Shown here piece after piece: positions 41,509 through 50,057 of a DNA stretch of 64,000 bases. The notes beneath the pieces are model-generated. The model worked only from the letters and a program-made list of their open reading frames with translations, was not told where the DNA came from and searched no databases. The position numbers and the translations under genes are program-made. Origin of the DNA: Bacteroidales bacterium (lineage in GTDB: Bacteria; Bacteroidota; Bacteroidia; Bacteroidales; UBA932); assembly GCA_024401855.1 (NCBI GenBank), contig JAKSKH010000004.1:1-64000 (forward strand), in the 5' to 3' direction. Positions within the stretch are counted from its first letter, which is position 1. Each line of letters starts with the position of its first letter.

Positions 41509-42528
41509 TTAAAACAGCGTGTTTAAATCACCTTTATATCCATCGAGTCCAAGATGCTTGTAAGATAATTCCGTGGCTATCCTTCCTCTTTGGGTTCTGG
41601 CTATAAAACCTTCCTTTATAAGGAAAGGCTCGTAAACTTCTTCAAAAGTGCCCTGATCCTCCCCTATTGCGGTTGAAATAGTGTTAGCTCCTACAGGACC
41701 TCCTTTAAAATTATTGATTATAGTTTTCAATATCTTGTTATCAATACTGTCAAGCCCTCTTTTATCTATCTTCAACTTGTCAAGAGCATATCTTGCAATT
41801 GACAAATCTATATCCCCATTTCCTACAACCTGGGCAAAATCCCTCACCCTCTTAAGCAAAGCATTGGCTATTCTTGGTGTTCCACGACTTCTTAAGGCTA
41901 TTTCACTCGCAGCTTCTTCATCAATTCCTACATTCATTATGGACGAACTGCGCTTTACAATTTTCTTCAGGTCTTCCTTGTCGTAATACTCCAGACCGCA
42001 ATTGATGCTGAAACGCTCCCTCAACGGAGCTGTCAGCAATCCGGCTCTTGTAGTTGCTCCAACCAGCGTGAAAGGATTCAGATTAATTCTTACAGATCTT
42101 GCTCCCGGTCCTTTGTCTATCATTATGTCAATTACATAATCTTCCATTGCGGAATAAAGATACTCCTCCACTTCGGGAGACAATCTGTGAATTTCATCTA
42201 TGAAAAGTACGTCTCCTTCTTCAAGAGAAGTAAGAAGTCCGGCAAGATCACCAGGCTTGTCAAGAACAGGTCCTGAAGTTATTTTCATATTGACACCCAT
42301 CTCATTTGCTATGATGTGTGCCAAAGTTGTCTTTCCCAAACCAGGAGGACCATGAAAAAGAGTATGGTCAAGAGCCTCCCCCCTTAATTTAGCAGCCTTT
42401 ATATATACGCGTAAATTGGACACAATTTCACTCTGTCCTGTGAAATCTCCCAATTCCTGAGGCCTTATTATTCCTTCTAAATCCTTATCTTTGCCTTCGT
42501 TTGTGTTATGAGGGTCGAATTCAGGCAT
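41509..42528 (-). CDS. ruvB: Holliday junction helicase RuvB
   Basis: A 339-residue AAA+ motor that drives branch migration on RuvA-bound junctions. [18 protein letters not shown] opens the N-terminal domain. Walker A is [13 protein letters not shown], Walker B is [12 protein letters not shown], sensor 1 is [13 protein letters not shown], and the C-terminal winged helix has [16 protein letters not shown]-like [16 protein letters not shown] and [10 protein letters not shown] -7 box lies upstream (42551-42558), so it may lead an operon ruvB-frdA-frdB. Confidence 0.96.
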   Translation of the reverse strand: MPEFDPHNTNEGKDKDLEGIIRPQELGDFTGQSEIVSNLRVYIKAAKLRGEALDHTLFHGPPGLGKTTLAHIIANEMGVNMKITSGPVLDKPGDLAGLLTSLEEGDVLFIDEIHRLSPEVEEYLYSAMEDYVIDIMIDKGPGARSVRINLNPFTLVGATTRAGLLTAPLRERFSINCGLEYYDKEDLKKIVKRSSSIMNVGIDEEAASEIALRSRGTPRIANALLKRVRDFAQVVGNGDIDLSIARYALDKLKIDKRGLDSIDNKILKTIINNFKGGPVGANTISTAIGEDQGTFEEVYEPFLIKEGFIARTQRGRIATELSYKHLGLDGYKGDLNTLF

Positions 42529-42780
42529 ATCGTCAGAAACAATTATTATACAAATATAGTTTTTTTAATTTATTTTTTGATTTTATTATTAGTGCAGTTT
42601 ATTTGTTAATAAATAATCAACAAATTATAAATCAATAATTTATTGTAATATTATTTGTTTAAACATTGTTTATTATATTGCTTATTTCAGGTTTAAAAAA
42701 AGGGTGATTTACTTTTAAACTTGAAAATAAATGGAATCAACACATTTTTCAACCGCTTTTTAACAGTTAATTTTCAATTG
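42529..42780. other. AT-rich divergent intergenic region (ruvB / mfd)
   Basis: A 252-base stretch made mostly of A and T. It contains the ruvB -7 box (42551-42558), an interrupted inverted repeat ATTTGTT/AACAAAT (42601-42607 with 42619-42625), the symmetric CAATAA-T-TTATTG (42633-42645) and the palindrome TGTTTAAACA (42656-42665). No TTATCCACA-type DnaA box and no clear mfd promoter was found by eye. It could be an easily melted or regulatory region. Confidence 0.5.
42551..42558 (-). promoter_or_regulatory. -7 box for ruvB
   Basis: On the minus strand TATATTTG matches TAnnTTTG and ends 22 bases before the ruvB ATG. Confidence 0.5.
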
Positions 42781-45700
42781 ATGTTGATAAGTTCAAGTAA
42801 ATTAGAAATACTTAAAAATAGAATACAGTCAGAAAAAGCAGTATATTGTAAGGGATTGTTTCTTTCTGCAAGGTGGTTTGTCGTAAGTGAAATAAGCAGT
42901 AAGGATGGTTTCAATTTCATAATACTTCCCGATAAGGAAAAAGCTGAATATTGCTGTGCTGATTTGTATAACCTTGTTGAAGGAGACAGGGTGTTCTATC
43001 TTCCGGAATCAGGAAAAAATGTTGAAAGAAGCAATTATAAGTCTTCTCTGGGTGTTCAACGTACTTCTGCAATAGGCAGAATAATGAAAGGTGGGGATGA
43101 AAACGTATTTGTTGTAAGTTATCCTGAAGCTCTTGAAGAGAAGATCCCATGCATTTCAGATATAGGTGAATCTGTTATTTCCTTTAAAAAAGGTGAGGAA
43201 ATACCTTACGGAGAAATATGCAGTTCCCTCTTAAAAAAGGGATTTGAAAAAGTTGATTTCGTTTCATCCCCCGGACAGTTCGCTGTCAGAGGATCCATTA
43301 TAGATGTATTTTCATTTTCCTTCAACTTTCCTTACAGGATTTCATTTTTCGGAAATGAAATAGAGAAGATAAACGTTTTTGATTGTAATACACAACTTTC
43401 AAAAAGCGAGGAAAATGAGGCAGTCATATATTCAGACCTTTCTTCTGAAAGCAAAGATACCAGTATATTCGATATTCTGCCGGAAAAAACATTGATGTGG
43501 CTTGATTCCTGTGATATGTACAAGGAGGCCGGATTTTATGACAAATTATCCTCTTTCAAAAGAATTTTCATAGATATTCCGCTTTCTGAAAATATCCAGG
43601 ATCCGGTAGATTTCAATATTTCCCCTCAGCCCAGATTCAACAAGAATTTTGAATTGCTCACTGAAGATATCACAAGGAAGATAGAGAACGGTTTCAAGGT
43701 ATATATATATGGCGAGAAGGAATCTCAATTAAACAGGATATCTTCAATAATAAGTCAGAATGGAGGTCTGCTTCCTAAATTCATAAAAAACAGCAACATC
43801 CACAACGGATTCATAGATGCTGATGATAAAGTCTGCTGTTATTCCGACCACGAGATTTTTGACAGATTCCACAGAGTCAATATAAGGAGATCTGTAGAGA
43901 AAAATGAACAGCTGACAATCAATGACTTGAATTCATTCAACATAGGTGATTATGTAGTTCATATAGACCATGGCATTGGAATTTTCGGTGGCCTTGTGAG
44001 AATAAAGGATGATTACGGAAGAATGAATGAAGTAGTGAAAATCACCTACAAAGACGGTGACGTCGTTTTTGTATCTGTTCATTCTCTGCATAAGATATCA
44101 AGATTCCGTTCAAAGGACGGTGATGTTCCAAAGATAAACAAACTCGGTTCCAAATCCTGGGCTGCATTGAAGAGCAGTGCCAAATCCAAGGTAAAAGACA
44201 TAGCCAAGGATCTTATACGTCTGTATGCTAAAAGAAGGGCTTCAAAAGGTTTCGCGTTTTCTGCAGACACTTACCTCCAGCAGGAACTTGAATCTTCATT
44301 CATGTACGAAGATACTCCTGATCAGGAATCTGCAACCATAGCTGTAAAGAGAGATATGGAAGACAGCTGCCCGATGGACAGGCTTGTTTGCGGTGATGTA
44401 GGATTCGGAAAGACGGAAATAGCGATTCGTGCCGCCTTTAAGGCGGTGGCTGACAGCAAGCAGGTTGCAGTGCTTGTTCCTACTACAATACTTGCCCTGC
44501 AGCATTTCAACACTTTCAGAGAAAGATTGAAGAACCTGCCCTGCAGCATTGATTATGTAAGCAGGCTCAGGACAGCCAGGGAAATCAGTCAGATCAAGGA
44601 AAAACTTGAAAACGGGCAGATAGATATTCTGATAGGTACACATAAAATATTGAGTGATTCTTTCTCTTTCAGGGATCTCGGACTGTTGATAATAGATGAA
44701 GAGCAGAAATTCGGAGTATCTGCAAAGGAAAAACTCAGGGAAATAAAGTCATCCGTTGACACACTGACGCTTACAGCCACCCCAATTCCTAGGACATTGC
44801 AGTTTTCTTTATTGGGTGCAAGGGATTTAAGCATTATAAACACTCCTCCATCCAACAGGATACCTGTCCAGACTGAAATAATACTGTTCGACCAGAATGA
44901 GATAAAGAGCATAATAAATTATGAACTGAACAGAGGAGGACAATTGTTTTTCCTTCATAACAAGGTTGAACAGTTGCCTTCAATATATGATATTCTGCAC
45001 AGGCTCGTTCCTGATATGAAAATATGTGTGGCTCACGGTCAGATGGAATCCAGAGAGCTGGAAAACAGGATGCTGGATTTTATCAGGGGCGATTACGACA
45101 TGATGCTGTGTACCACTATAATAGAAAACGGACTTGATATTCCCAATGCCAATACGATAATAATCAATCAGGCGCAGAATTTCGGCCTGAGCGATCTGCA
45201 TCAATTGAGGGGAAGGGTAGGAAGATCCAATAAGAAGGCATTCTGCTATCTTATTGTACCGCCTCTTGTAAGCATATCGGACGATGCGCGGAGAAGATTG
45301 AAGGCGATAGAGGAGTTTTCTGACCTTGGCAGCGGTTTCAACATTGCTATGCAGGACTTGGACATTCGCGGAGCAGGAAACCTTCTGGGTGCCGAGCAGA
45401 GCGGTTTCATTATGGATATGGGATACGAGACATATCAGAAAATATTGTCGGAAGCAATGGAAGAATTGGGAATTGAAACGGGAATTATCCGCAAGGATTC
45501 CGGTCACTCCTTCAATGTGGATTGTACTGTAGAAACAGATCGGACTGCCCATATCCCGGATGATTACATAAATATCACTGCAGAGAAAATAAGGATATAC
45601 CGCCAGCTCGACGCTCTTTCCTCCGATAAGGCGATAGACAGGTTTGCCGATGAAATCAGAGACAGGTTCGGAGCATTCCCCGAGGAGCTTGAAAACCTTT

Positions 45701-45963
45701 TCAGTGTTGTAAAGATCAGAAATGCAGGAGAATCACTTGGTTTTGAAAAAGTGATAATAAAGAACGGCCTGCTTATATGCTTTTTCATTTCCAATTCACT
45801 CTCTCCCTTTTACAAGTCAGATGTTTTTTCATCAATACTTGAAAAAGTCAATGTTCATGAAGGAATGTTCACTTTGAAGCAGAGTGAGAGCAGATTGAAA
45901 TTGATAGCGCGTAATATCAATTCATTACAGGCTGCATATTCTGCATTACAGAAGTTACAATAA
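42781..45963 (+). CDS. mfd: Transcription-repair coupling factor Mfd
   Basis: A 1060-residue DNA translocase that removes stalled RNA polymerase and recruits UvrA. I start at MLISSSKLEILKN (42781); the longer frame from TTG 42721 adds an AT-rich tail without family character. N-terminal UvrB-like domains include GQFAVRGSIIDVFSFS. The RNA polymerase-interacting domain starts with IGDYVVHIDHGIGIFGG. The helicase core has Walker A CGDVGFGKTEIAIRAAF, DEEQ in IIDEEQKFGV, TATPIPRTLQFSLLG and QLRGRVGRSNKKAFCYL. The C-terminal TRCF domain includes ELGIETG and IYRQLDALSS. Slightly shorter than E. coli Mfd. Confidence 0.95.
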   Translation: MLISSSKLEILKNRIQSEKAVYCKGLFLSARWFVVSEISSKDGFNFIILPDKEKAEYCCADLYNLVEGDRVFYLPESGKNVERSNYKSSLGVQRTSAIGRIMKGGDENVFVVSYPEALEEKIPCISDIGESVISFKKGEEIPYGEICSSLLKKGFEKVDFVSSPGQFAVRGSIIDVFSFSFNFPYRISFFGNEIEKINVFDCNTQLSKSEENEAVIYSDLSSESKDTSIFDILPEKTLMWLDSCDMYKEAGFYDKLSSFKRIFIDIPLSENIQDPVDFNISPQPRFNKNFELLTEDITRKIENGFKVYIYGEKESQLNRISSIISQNGGLLPKFIKNSNIHNGFIDADDKVCCYSDHEIFDRFHRVNIRRSVEKNEQLTINDLNSFNIGDYVVHIDHGIGIFGGLVRIKDDYGRMNEVVKITYKDGDVVFVSVHSLHKISRFRSKDGDVPKINKLGSKSWAALKSSAKSKVKDIAKDLIRLYAKRRASKGFAFSADTYLQQELESSFMYEDTPDQESATIAVKRDMEDSCPMDRLVCGDVGFGKTEIAIRAAFKAVADSKQVAVLVPTTILALQHFNTFRERLKNLPCSIDYVSRLRTAREISQIKEKLENGQIDILIGTHKILSDSFSFRDLGLLIIDEEQKFGVSAKEKLREIKSSVDTLTLTATPIPRTLQFSLLGARDLSIINTPPSNRIPVQTEIILFDQNEIKSIINYELNRGGQLFFLHNKVEQLPSIYDILHRLVPDMKICVAHGQMESRELENRMLDFIRGDYDMMLCTTIIENGLDIPNANTIIINQAQNFGLSDLHQLRGRVGRSNKKAFCYLIVPPLVSISDDARRRLKAIEEFSDLGSGFNIAMQDLDIRGAGNLLGAEQSGFIMDMGYETYQKILSEAMEELGIETGIIRKDSGHSFNVDCTVETDRTAHIPDDYINITAEKIRIYRQLDALSSDKAIDRFADEIRDRFGAFPEELENLFSVVKIRNAGESLGFEKVIIKNGLLICFFISNSLSPFYKSDVFSSILEKVNVHEGMFTLKQSESRLKLIARNINSLQAAYSALQKLQ

Positions 45964-45969
45964 ATTTTG

Positions 45970-45977
45970 TAATTTTG
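45970..45977 (+). promoter_or_regulatory. -7 box for coaX cluster
   Basis: TAATTTTG matches TAnnTTTG and lies 18 bases before the coaX ATG at 45996, only 6 bases after the mfd stop. The -33 region is weak. Confidence 0.45.
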
Positions 45978-45995
45978 CAGGTTAACTGAATTTAG

Positions 45996-46721
45996 ATGGG
46001 AAATCTGGTAGTGGAAATAGGCAATACTGCAATTAAGGCAGCCTGGTCCGAGAATACTGTTCTCGGAAAAACTTTCCGGTATCAGGGAGAGAGAAGGATG
46101 GAATTCATATTGTCTCTCACTGAAAAGGAAAAACCTGAAGTGCTTACCATTGCATCGGCCAATTACATAACGGAAGAAGAGGAGAAAATTTTCAGGAATG
46201 AATGCGGCCACCTCATCATTCTGGACAAAAACCATACAGGTGAACTTCTGAGATACAATCTTCCCGAATATCTTACATATGACCGTGCGGCATATATCAT
46301 AGCCACGACGTATCTTTTCAAGAACAAATCGTGCACGGTCTTCGATTTCGGGACAACGCTTACGGTGGATTTTCTCAGTGCCACGGGAAGGTATCTCGGC
46401 GGTAATGTCTCCCCCGGATGCCGAACAAGGTTCAAGGCTCTGAACAGATATTCGCGGACTCTTCCTTTGGTCGACACCCCGGACATTGTCAAGCCGGAAG
46501 GGGACTCCATAGTGTCTTCCGTAGAATCCGGAGTGATTTCAGGCATAGTGTTTGAAGTTGAGGGTTATACAAGATTGCGTCCGGAGAATATCATTGTATT
46601 TACCGGAGGAGATGCCGTTTATTTTGCCAAGAAACTCAAAAATTCAATATTTGTCGTAAGCAATCTCGTATTGATGGGATTGGCGATAATTACAGATGAT
46701 TATGTCAGGAAGAATCTTTAA
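45996..46721 (+). CDS. coaX: Type III pantothenate kinase
   Basis: A 241-residue enzyme for the first step of coenzyme A synthesis. The ASKHA fold motifs are EIGNTAIKAAW (phosphate-1 site; the usual first residue is Asp, here Glu7), VFDFGTTLTVDFLSATG (phosphate-2 site) and GGNVSPGCRTRFKAL (pantothenate site). IVFTGGDAVYFAKKL is the adenosine motif. It is not the PanK-I (CoaA) type. The gene starts the coaX-barrel-TPR-LptC cluster; its end overlaps the next gene by 20 bases. Confidence 0.9.
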   Translation: MGNLVVEIGNTAIKAAWSENTVLGKTFRYQGERRMEFILSLTEKEKPEVLTIASANYITEEEEKIFRNECGHLIILDKNHTGELLRYNLPEYLTYDRAAYIIATTYLFKNKSCTVFDFGTTLTVDFLSATGRYLGGNVSPGCRTRFKALNRYSRTLPLVDTPDIVKPEGDSIVSSVESGVISGIVFEVEGYTRLRPENIIVFTGGDAVYFAKKLKNSIFVVSNLVLMGLAIITDDYVRKNL

Positions 46722-48030
46722 GGGATTGATATCCGTTATGATATTCTCCGGGATTGCCTTTATTGCCGGAGCTCAGGCCAACAGCCAGTATTCTCCGTAT
46801 TCCCTTTATGGAATTGGAGATTTAAGTACGCCCGGGACCGCATACAACAGGACAATGGCAGGAGTGGGAATTGCCAACAGGAACAACCGTTTTATAAATA
46901 TAACGAACCCGGCAGCCGTAACTGCAAGGGACTCCCTGGCATTCATGGCCGATTTCTCACTCTACGGAAACAATGTCTTTTTCAGGCAGGGAGAAAACAA
47001 GAGCATTAACAATGTGTTCAATATCAATGATTGTGTAATGTCCTTCCCTATCTGGAAGTCTTCTGCGATGATGGTTGGTATAATGCCTTACAGCGGCACA
47101 GGGTTCGGATATGCATTCGACTACCAGGACAAGGATATAATCGGACAGACCGGGAATGTTTCATATGCGGCTTCCGGAACAGGAGCGATATATCAGGTGT
47201 TCGCCGCAGCCGGAGTCACTTTCTGGAAGAAACTTTCCCTCGGGGCTCAATGCAATTACTATTTCGGCAATCTCAGCAAGAAATATTATGGCATATTCTC
47301 GAATTCCGCATACAAGGGGTTTCAGAACGGAAACGAACTTAAGCTGAATGGAGTTTCAGGAAAGTTCGGACTTCAATACGAGCAGACGTTAGGCGCAAAG
47401 AGCACGGTAGGGATTGGTGCAACATACTCGATGAACACGAAGATGAAAGGATATATTGAGGACTACAGTTATTCCGATGCATCTTCGGTTACGGACACCC
47501 TCTATCATAAGACAGATACTCTTGACCGTTCCGGGAAAATACGTTTCGGCAGTGAGATAGGAGTCGGCATCTGTTACAAGTATGAAGACAAGTGGATGAT
47601 AGAATTCGACTACACGCGTTCAGACTGGAGAAATTCAGGTTTTGACAACACCCCCGGATTCATGGGAAATGCCAGGGCCTCTTCAACTTCCTCCGTTTTC
47701 TCCTCTTCGGTTGCGCAGTCATTCAGACTTGGATTTGAAATCACCCCCAACAGAAATGACATCAGGTACTATATGAAGAAAGTGACATACAGGGGTGGTG
47801 CTTATTACAAGGATGAATATTACATGGTGGACGGAAAGAAGATTTCTGCCATGGGTTTGACTTTCGGAGCAACTTTCCCGGTATTCAGGTGGTACAACGG
47901 AATCTCTGTCGGTATCGATCTGGGACAGCGTGGAACAACGGATTCCAATTTAATTCGTGAAAGATATGTGAATTTATCAATAGGATTTAATATCTTTGAT
48001 ATCTGGTTCCGTAAACCGCAGTATGATTAG
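46702..48030 (+). CDS. Outer membrane beta-barrel protein of unknown function
   Basis: A 442-residue protein from MSGRIFKGLISVMIFSG with a signal peptide ending near AGA/AQA; an ATG two codons earlier (46696) is equally possible. The mature part begins NSQYSPYSLYGIGDLSTPGT and carries NITNPAAVTARD, a pattern shared by a Bacteroidota family of FadL-like or PorP-like barrel proteins. Strand-rich repeats continue to the C-terminal VNLSIGFNIFDIWF. Its place between coaX and the TPR/LptC genes hints at an envelope role; substrate and function are unknown. Confidence 0.7.
   Translation: MSGRIFKGLISVMIFSGIAFIAGAQANSQYSPYSLYGIGDLSTPGTAYNRTMAGVGIANRNNRFINITNPAAVTARDSLAFMADFSLYGNNVFFRQGENKSINNVFNINDCVMSFPIWKSSAMMVGIMPYSGTGFGYAFDYQDKDIIGQTGNVSYAASGTGAIYQVFAAAGVTFWKKLSLGAQCNYYFGNLSKKYYGIFSNSAYKGFQNGNELKLNGVSGKFGLQYEQTLGAKSTVGIGATYSMNTKMKGYIEDYSYSDASSVTDTLYHKTDTLDRSGKIRFGSEIGVGICYKYEDKWMIEFDYTRSDWRNSGFDNTPGFMGNARASSTSSVFSSSVAQSFRLGFEITPNRNDIRYYMKKVTYRGGAYYKDEYYMVDGKKISAMGLTFGATFPVFRWYNGISVGIDLGQRGTTDSNLIRERYVNLSIGFNIFDIWFRKPQYD
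47991..47998 (+). promoter_or_regulatory. Possible -7 box inside the barrel-protein end
   Basis: TATCTTTG matches TAnnTTTG and lies 51 bases before the ATG of the TPR gene. It has no clear -33 partner and overlaps coding sequence, so it may be chance. Confidence 0.3.
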
Positions 48031-48049
48031 AAACAATATAGCTTCAGAT

Positions 48050-49375
48050 ATGAAAAAATTAGCATTAGTGATTTTGACAGCCTTGATGGTTGTCCCCGGT
48101 GCAAACTTGTTCGCGCAGGGCAAGTATGGTGCAGACAGTGCCGAGTGCATCAAGTATCTTTCCTACTACAAGGAGTATTACAAACAGAAGAGTTATGACG
48201 AGGCTCTGCCCAGCTGGAGAAAGGCTTACAGCCTCTGCCCCGCACAGGCCAGCCAGAATATGCTTATTGAAGGCGCAACCCTCGTAAAGAGGCTTATTGC
48301 CAAGAATGCAAAGGACGTCGAGTACAGGAATTCCCTTGTAGATACGCTCGTAACGCTTTACAAGAAAAGAGCTGAGGCCTTCCCAAAATATGCTGTTACT
48401 GCATACAATAACATGGGCCTTGACCTTGCAAACTATTTGAAGAATGATCCCGACAGACTGTATGCTGAATTCGAGAATATCATTTCCGAAGTCAAAGGAC
48501 AGGCAAAGCCCCAGATTCTGCTTCTTGACATGAATACTGTCATCTCCCTCTATCAGGATGGGAAGCTCGGAGCAGAGGAGGTTATCAACATCTATCAGAG
48601 AAACAGCGAATTCCTTGATGGAATCCAGACAAGCAATGACGCGGAAGCGGAGCAGGTCAAGAAAGTCAAGACCGATATGGGAAGCCTGTTTGCCTCCAGC
48701 AAGGTAGCCAGCTGCGAAAACCTCATCGAACTTTATACTCCCAGGTATAACGCCGATCCCGAGAATCTCCAGCTTGCAACCAGCATTGTAAAGACAATGA
48801 GCCTCACGGAGGATTGCAACGACAACGATCTTTTCCTCAAGGCGGTCACCACTATGAACAAGATGAACCCTTCCGCCTCATCCGCATACTATCTTTACAG
48901 GCTCCACTCTGCAAAGGGTAACGTTGATGAAGCCATCCGTTATATGGAAGATTCCATAGCAAGTGATGAGACAGATGCCAAGAGAGATGCGGAACTTACC
49001 TACGAGCTCGCAACATTCTGCTTCAAGAACGGACAGAGCGCAAAAGCTTATGACTATGCTTCAAAGGCCGCTTCAATGGATGAGGCTTTCTCAGGAAAAG
49101 CATATTTCCTCATTGCAAATATCTGGGCTGCCACCAGATGCGGCGGCGACGAAATCGAGCGTCGTGCACCTTATTGGGTGGCCTGCGATTACATGGCAAA
49201 GGCAAAGGCCGCTGACGCTTCCCTCACAGAAGAGGCCAACCGCTACATCGGACAGTACAGTGCATACTTCCCCCAGACTGCAGAAGCGTTCATGTATGAT
49301 ATCCAGAACGGTCAGTCATACACCGTTTCCTGCGGAGGTATGAGGGCTACCACCACTGTTCGCACAGTGAAGTAA
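48050..49375 (+). CDS. Periplasmic tetratricopeptide-repeat protein
   Basis: A 441-residue protein from MKKLALVILTALMVVPGAN, with a signal peptide (about 1-23, ending LFAQ). A longer frame from 47996 overlaps the barrel gene and is rejected. Helical repeats are seen: CIKYLSYYKEYYKQKSYDEA with LPSWRKAYSLCP near the start, and SAYYLYRLHSAKGNVDEAIRY and AYDYASKAASMDEAF near the end, all of TPR character. Such proteins act as scaffolds in the periplasm. In related genomes a TPR protein sits at this place between coaX and lptC; its exact partner is unknown. Confidence 0.75.
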   Translation: MKKLALVILTALMVVPGANLFAQGKYGADSAECIKYLSYYKEYYKQKSYDEALPSWRKAYSLCPAQASQNMLIEGATLVKRLIAKNAKDVEYRNSLVDTLVTLYKKRAEAFPKYAVTAYNNMGLDLANYLKNDPDRLYAEFENIISEVKGQAKPQILLLDMNTVISLYQDGKLGAEEVINIYQRNSEFLDGIQTSNDAEAEQVKKVKTDMGSLFASSKVASCENLIELYTPRYNADPENLQLATSIVKTMSLTEDCNDNDLFLKAVTTMNKMNPSASSAYYLYRLHSAKGNVDEAIRYMEDSIASDETDAKRDAELTYELATFCFKNGQSAKAYDYASKAASMDEAFSGKAYFLIANIWAATRCGGDEIERRAPYWVACDYMAKAKAADASLTEEANRYIGQYSAYFPQTAEAFMYDIQNGQSYTVSCGGMRATTTVRTVK

Positions 49376-49378
49376 GGT

Positions 49379-50011
49379 TTGAAAGAAAAGTCAAGTATAT
49401 TTTTTCTGCTGGCAATCACCGCCGTGATTGCCAGTTTTGTCGTTTCTTGCAGCGGCAGGTTGGCCGAAGCCGGAAAACTAAATCTGGAAGAGACGCCGCT
49501 GCAGACGGTAGATGACATGTTCGCAGTCCGGACGCAGAACGGGAAGGTGAATATGAGAATGGAGGCAAAGGTCATGGAACATTACGAAAAAGACACCTGC
49601 TCCATAGATTATTTCCCGAAAGGCCTTGCCGTATACGGTTATACGGAGGAAGGTCTGCTTGAAACGATAATAGTTTCAGATGCCGCCAGCCATCACGTTT
49701 CCAGAAAAAGGGAAGGAACGGAAACATGGTCTGCATACGGGAATGTCATAATCCAGAACATCATCAAGCAGGAAACGATGGAAACGGACACCTTGTACTG
49801 GGATCAGTCTACAAGTGAAATATTTACAGACAGTTATATAAAGATGTATTCTCCCAAAGGTTTTATGCAGGGATACGGCATGAGGTCCGATGACCATGCA
49901 AAGAATGCAATTCTTCACAGGCCGTTCAACGGATATGGAAGAGTTGTGGAGGATACTACTGCCGTTCTAATTGATTCTGTGAATTTTATTGGACCTTTTC
50001 CAAAAAAATAA
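49379..50011 (+). CDS. lptC: LptC-like lipoprotein (LPS export, periplasmic)
   Basis: A 210-residue protein with a TTG start (49379); no upstream ATG is in frame. The N-terminus KEKSSIFFLLAITAVIASFVVSC ends in a lipobox-like V-V-S-C. The body has the LptC/OstA beta-jellyroll pattern: GKVNMRMEAKVMEHYEKD, IIVSDAASHHVSRKREGTE, WSAYGNVIIQN and TLYWDQSTSEIFTDSYIKMY. LptC links the LptB2FG transporter to the LPS bridge. It lies 3 bases after the TPR gene stop and before a PpiD-like chaperone with its own promoter. Confidence 0.75.
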   Translation: MKEKSSIFFLLAITAVIASFVVSCSGRLAEAGKLNLEETPLQTVDDMFAVRTQNGKVNMRMEAKVMEHYEKDTCSIDYFPKGLAVYGYTEEGLLETIIVSDAASHHVSRKREGTETWSAYGNVIIQNIIKQETMETDTLYWDQSTSEIFTDSYIKMYSPKGFMQGYGMRSDDHAKNAILHRPFNGYGRVVEDTTAVLIDSVNFIGPFPKK

Positions 50012-50020
50012 CTAACTTCG
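49989..50020 (+). promoter_or_regulatory. Promoter of the PpiD-like gene
   Basis: TTG (49989-49991), a 21-base spacer and TAACTTCG (50013-50020) resemble the promoter consensus with TTCG in place of TTTG. It ends 37 bases before the ATG at 50058. Confidence 0.5.
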
Positions 50021-50057
50021 CACCCCAAAATGATAATTATATAAAAAATCAGATAAA

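Noticed and set aside
42721-42780. TTG start giving Mfd 20 extra residues
   Set aside because: The added part is translated AT-rich spacer; the family N-terminus fits the ATG at 42781.
42529-42780. Chromosome replication origin
   Set aside because: No TTATCCACA-type boxes, no dnaA nearby and no skew data; AT-richness alone is not enough.
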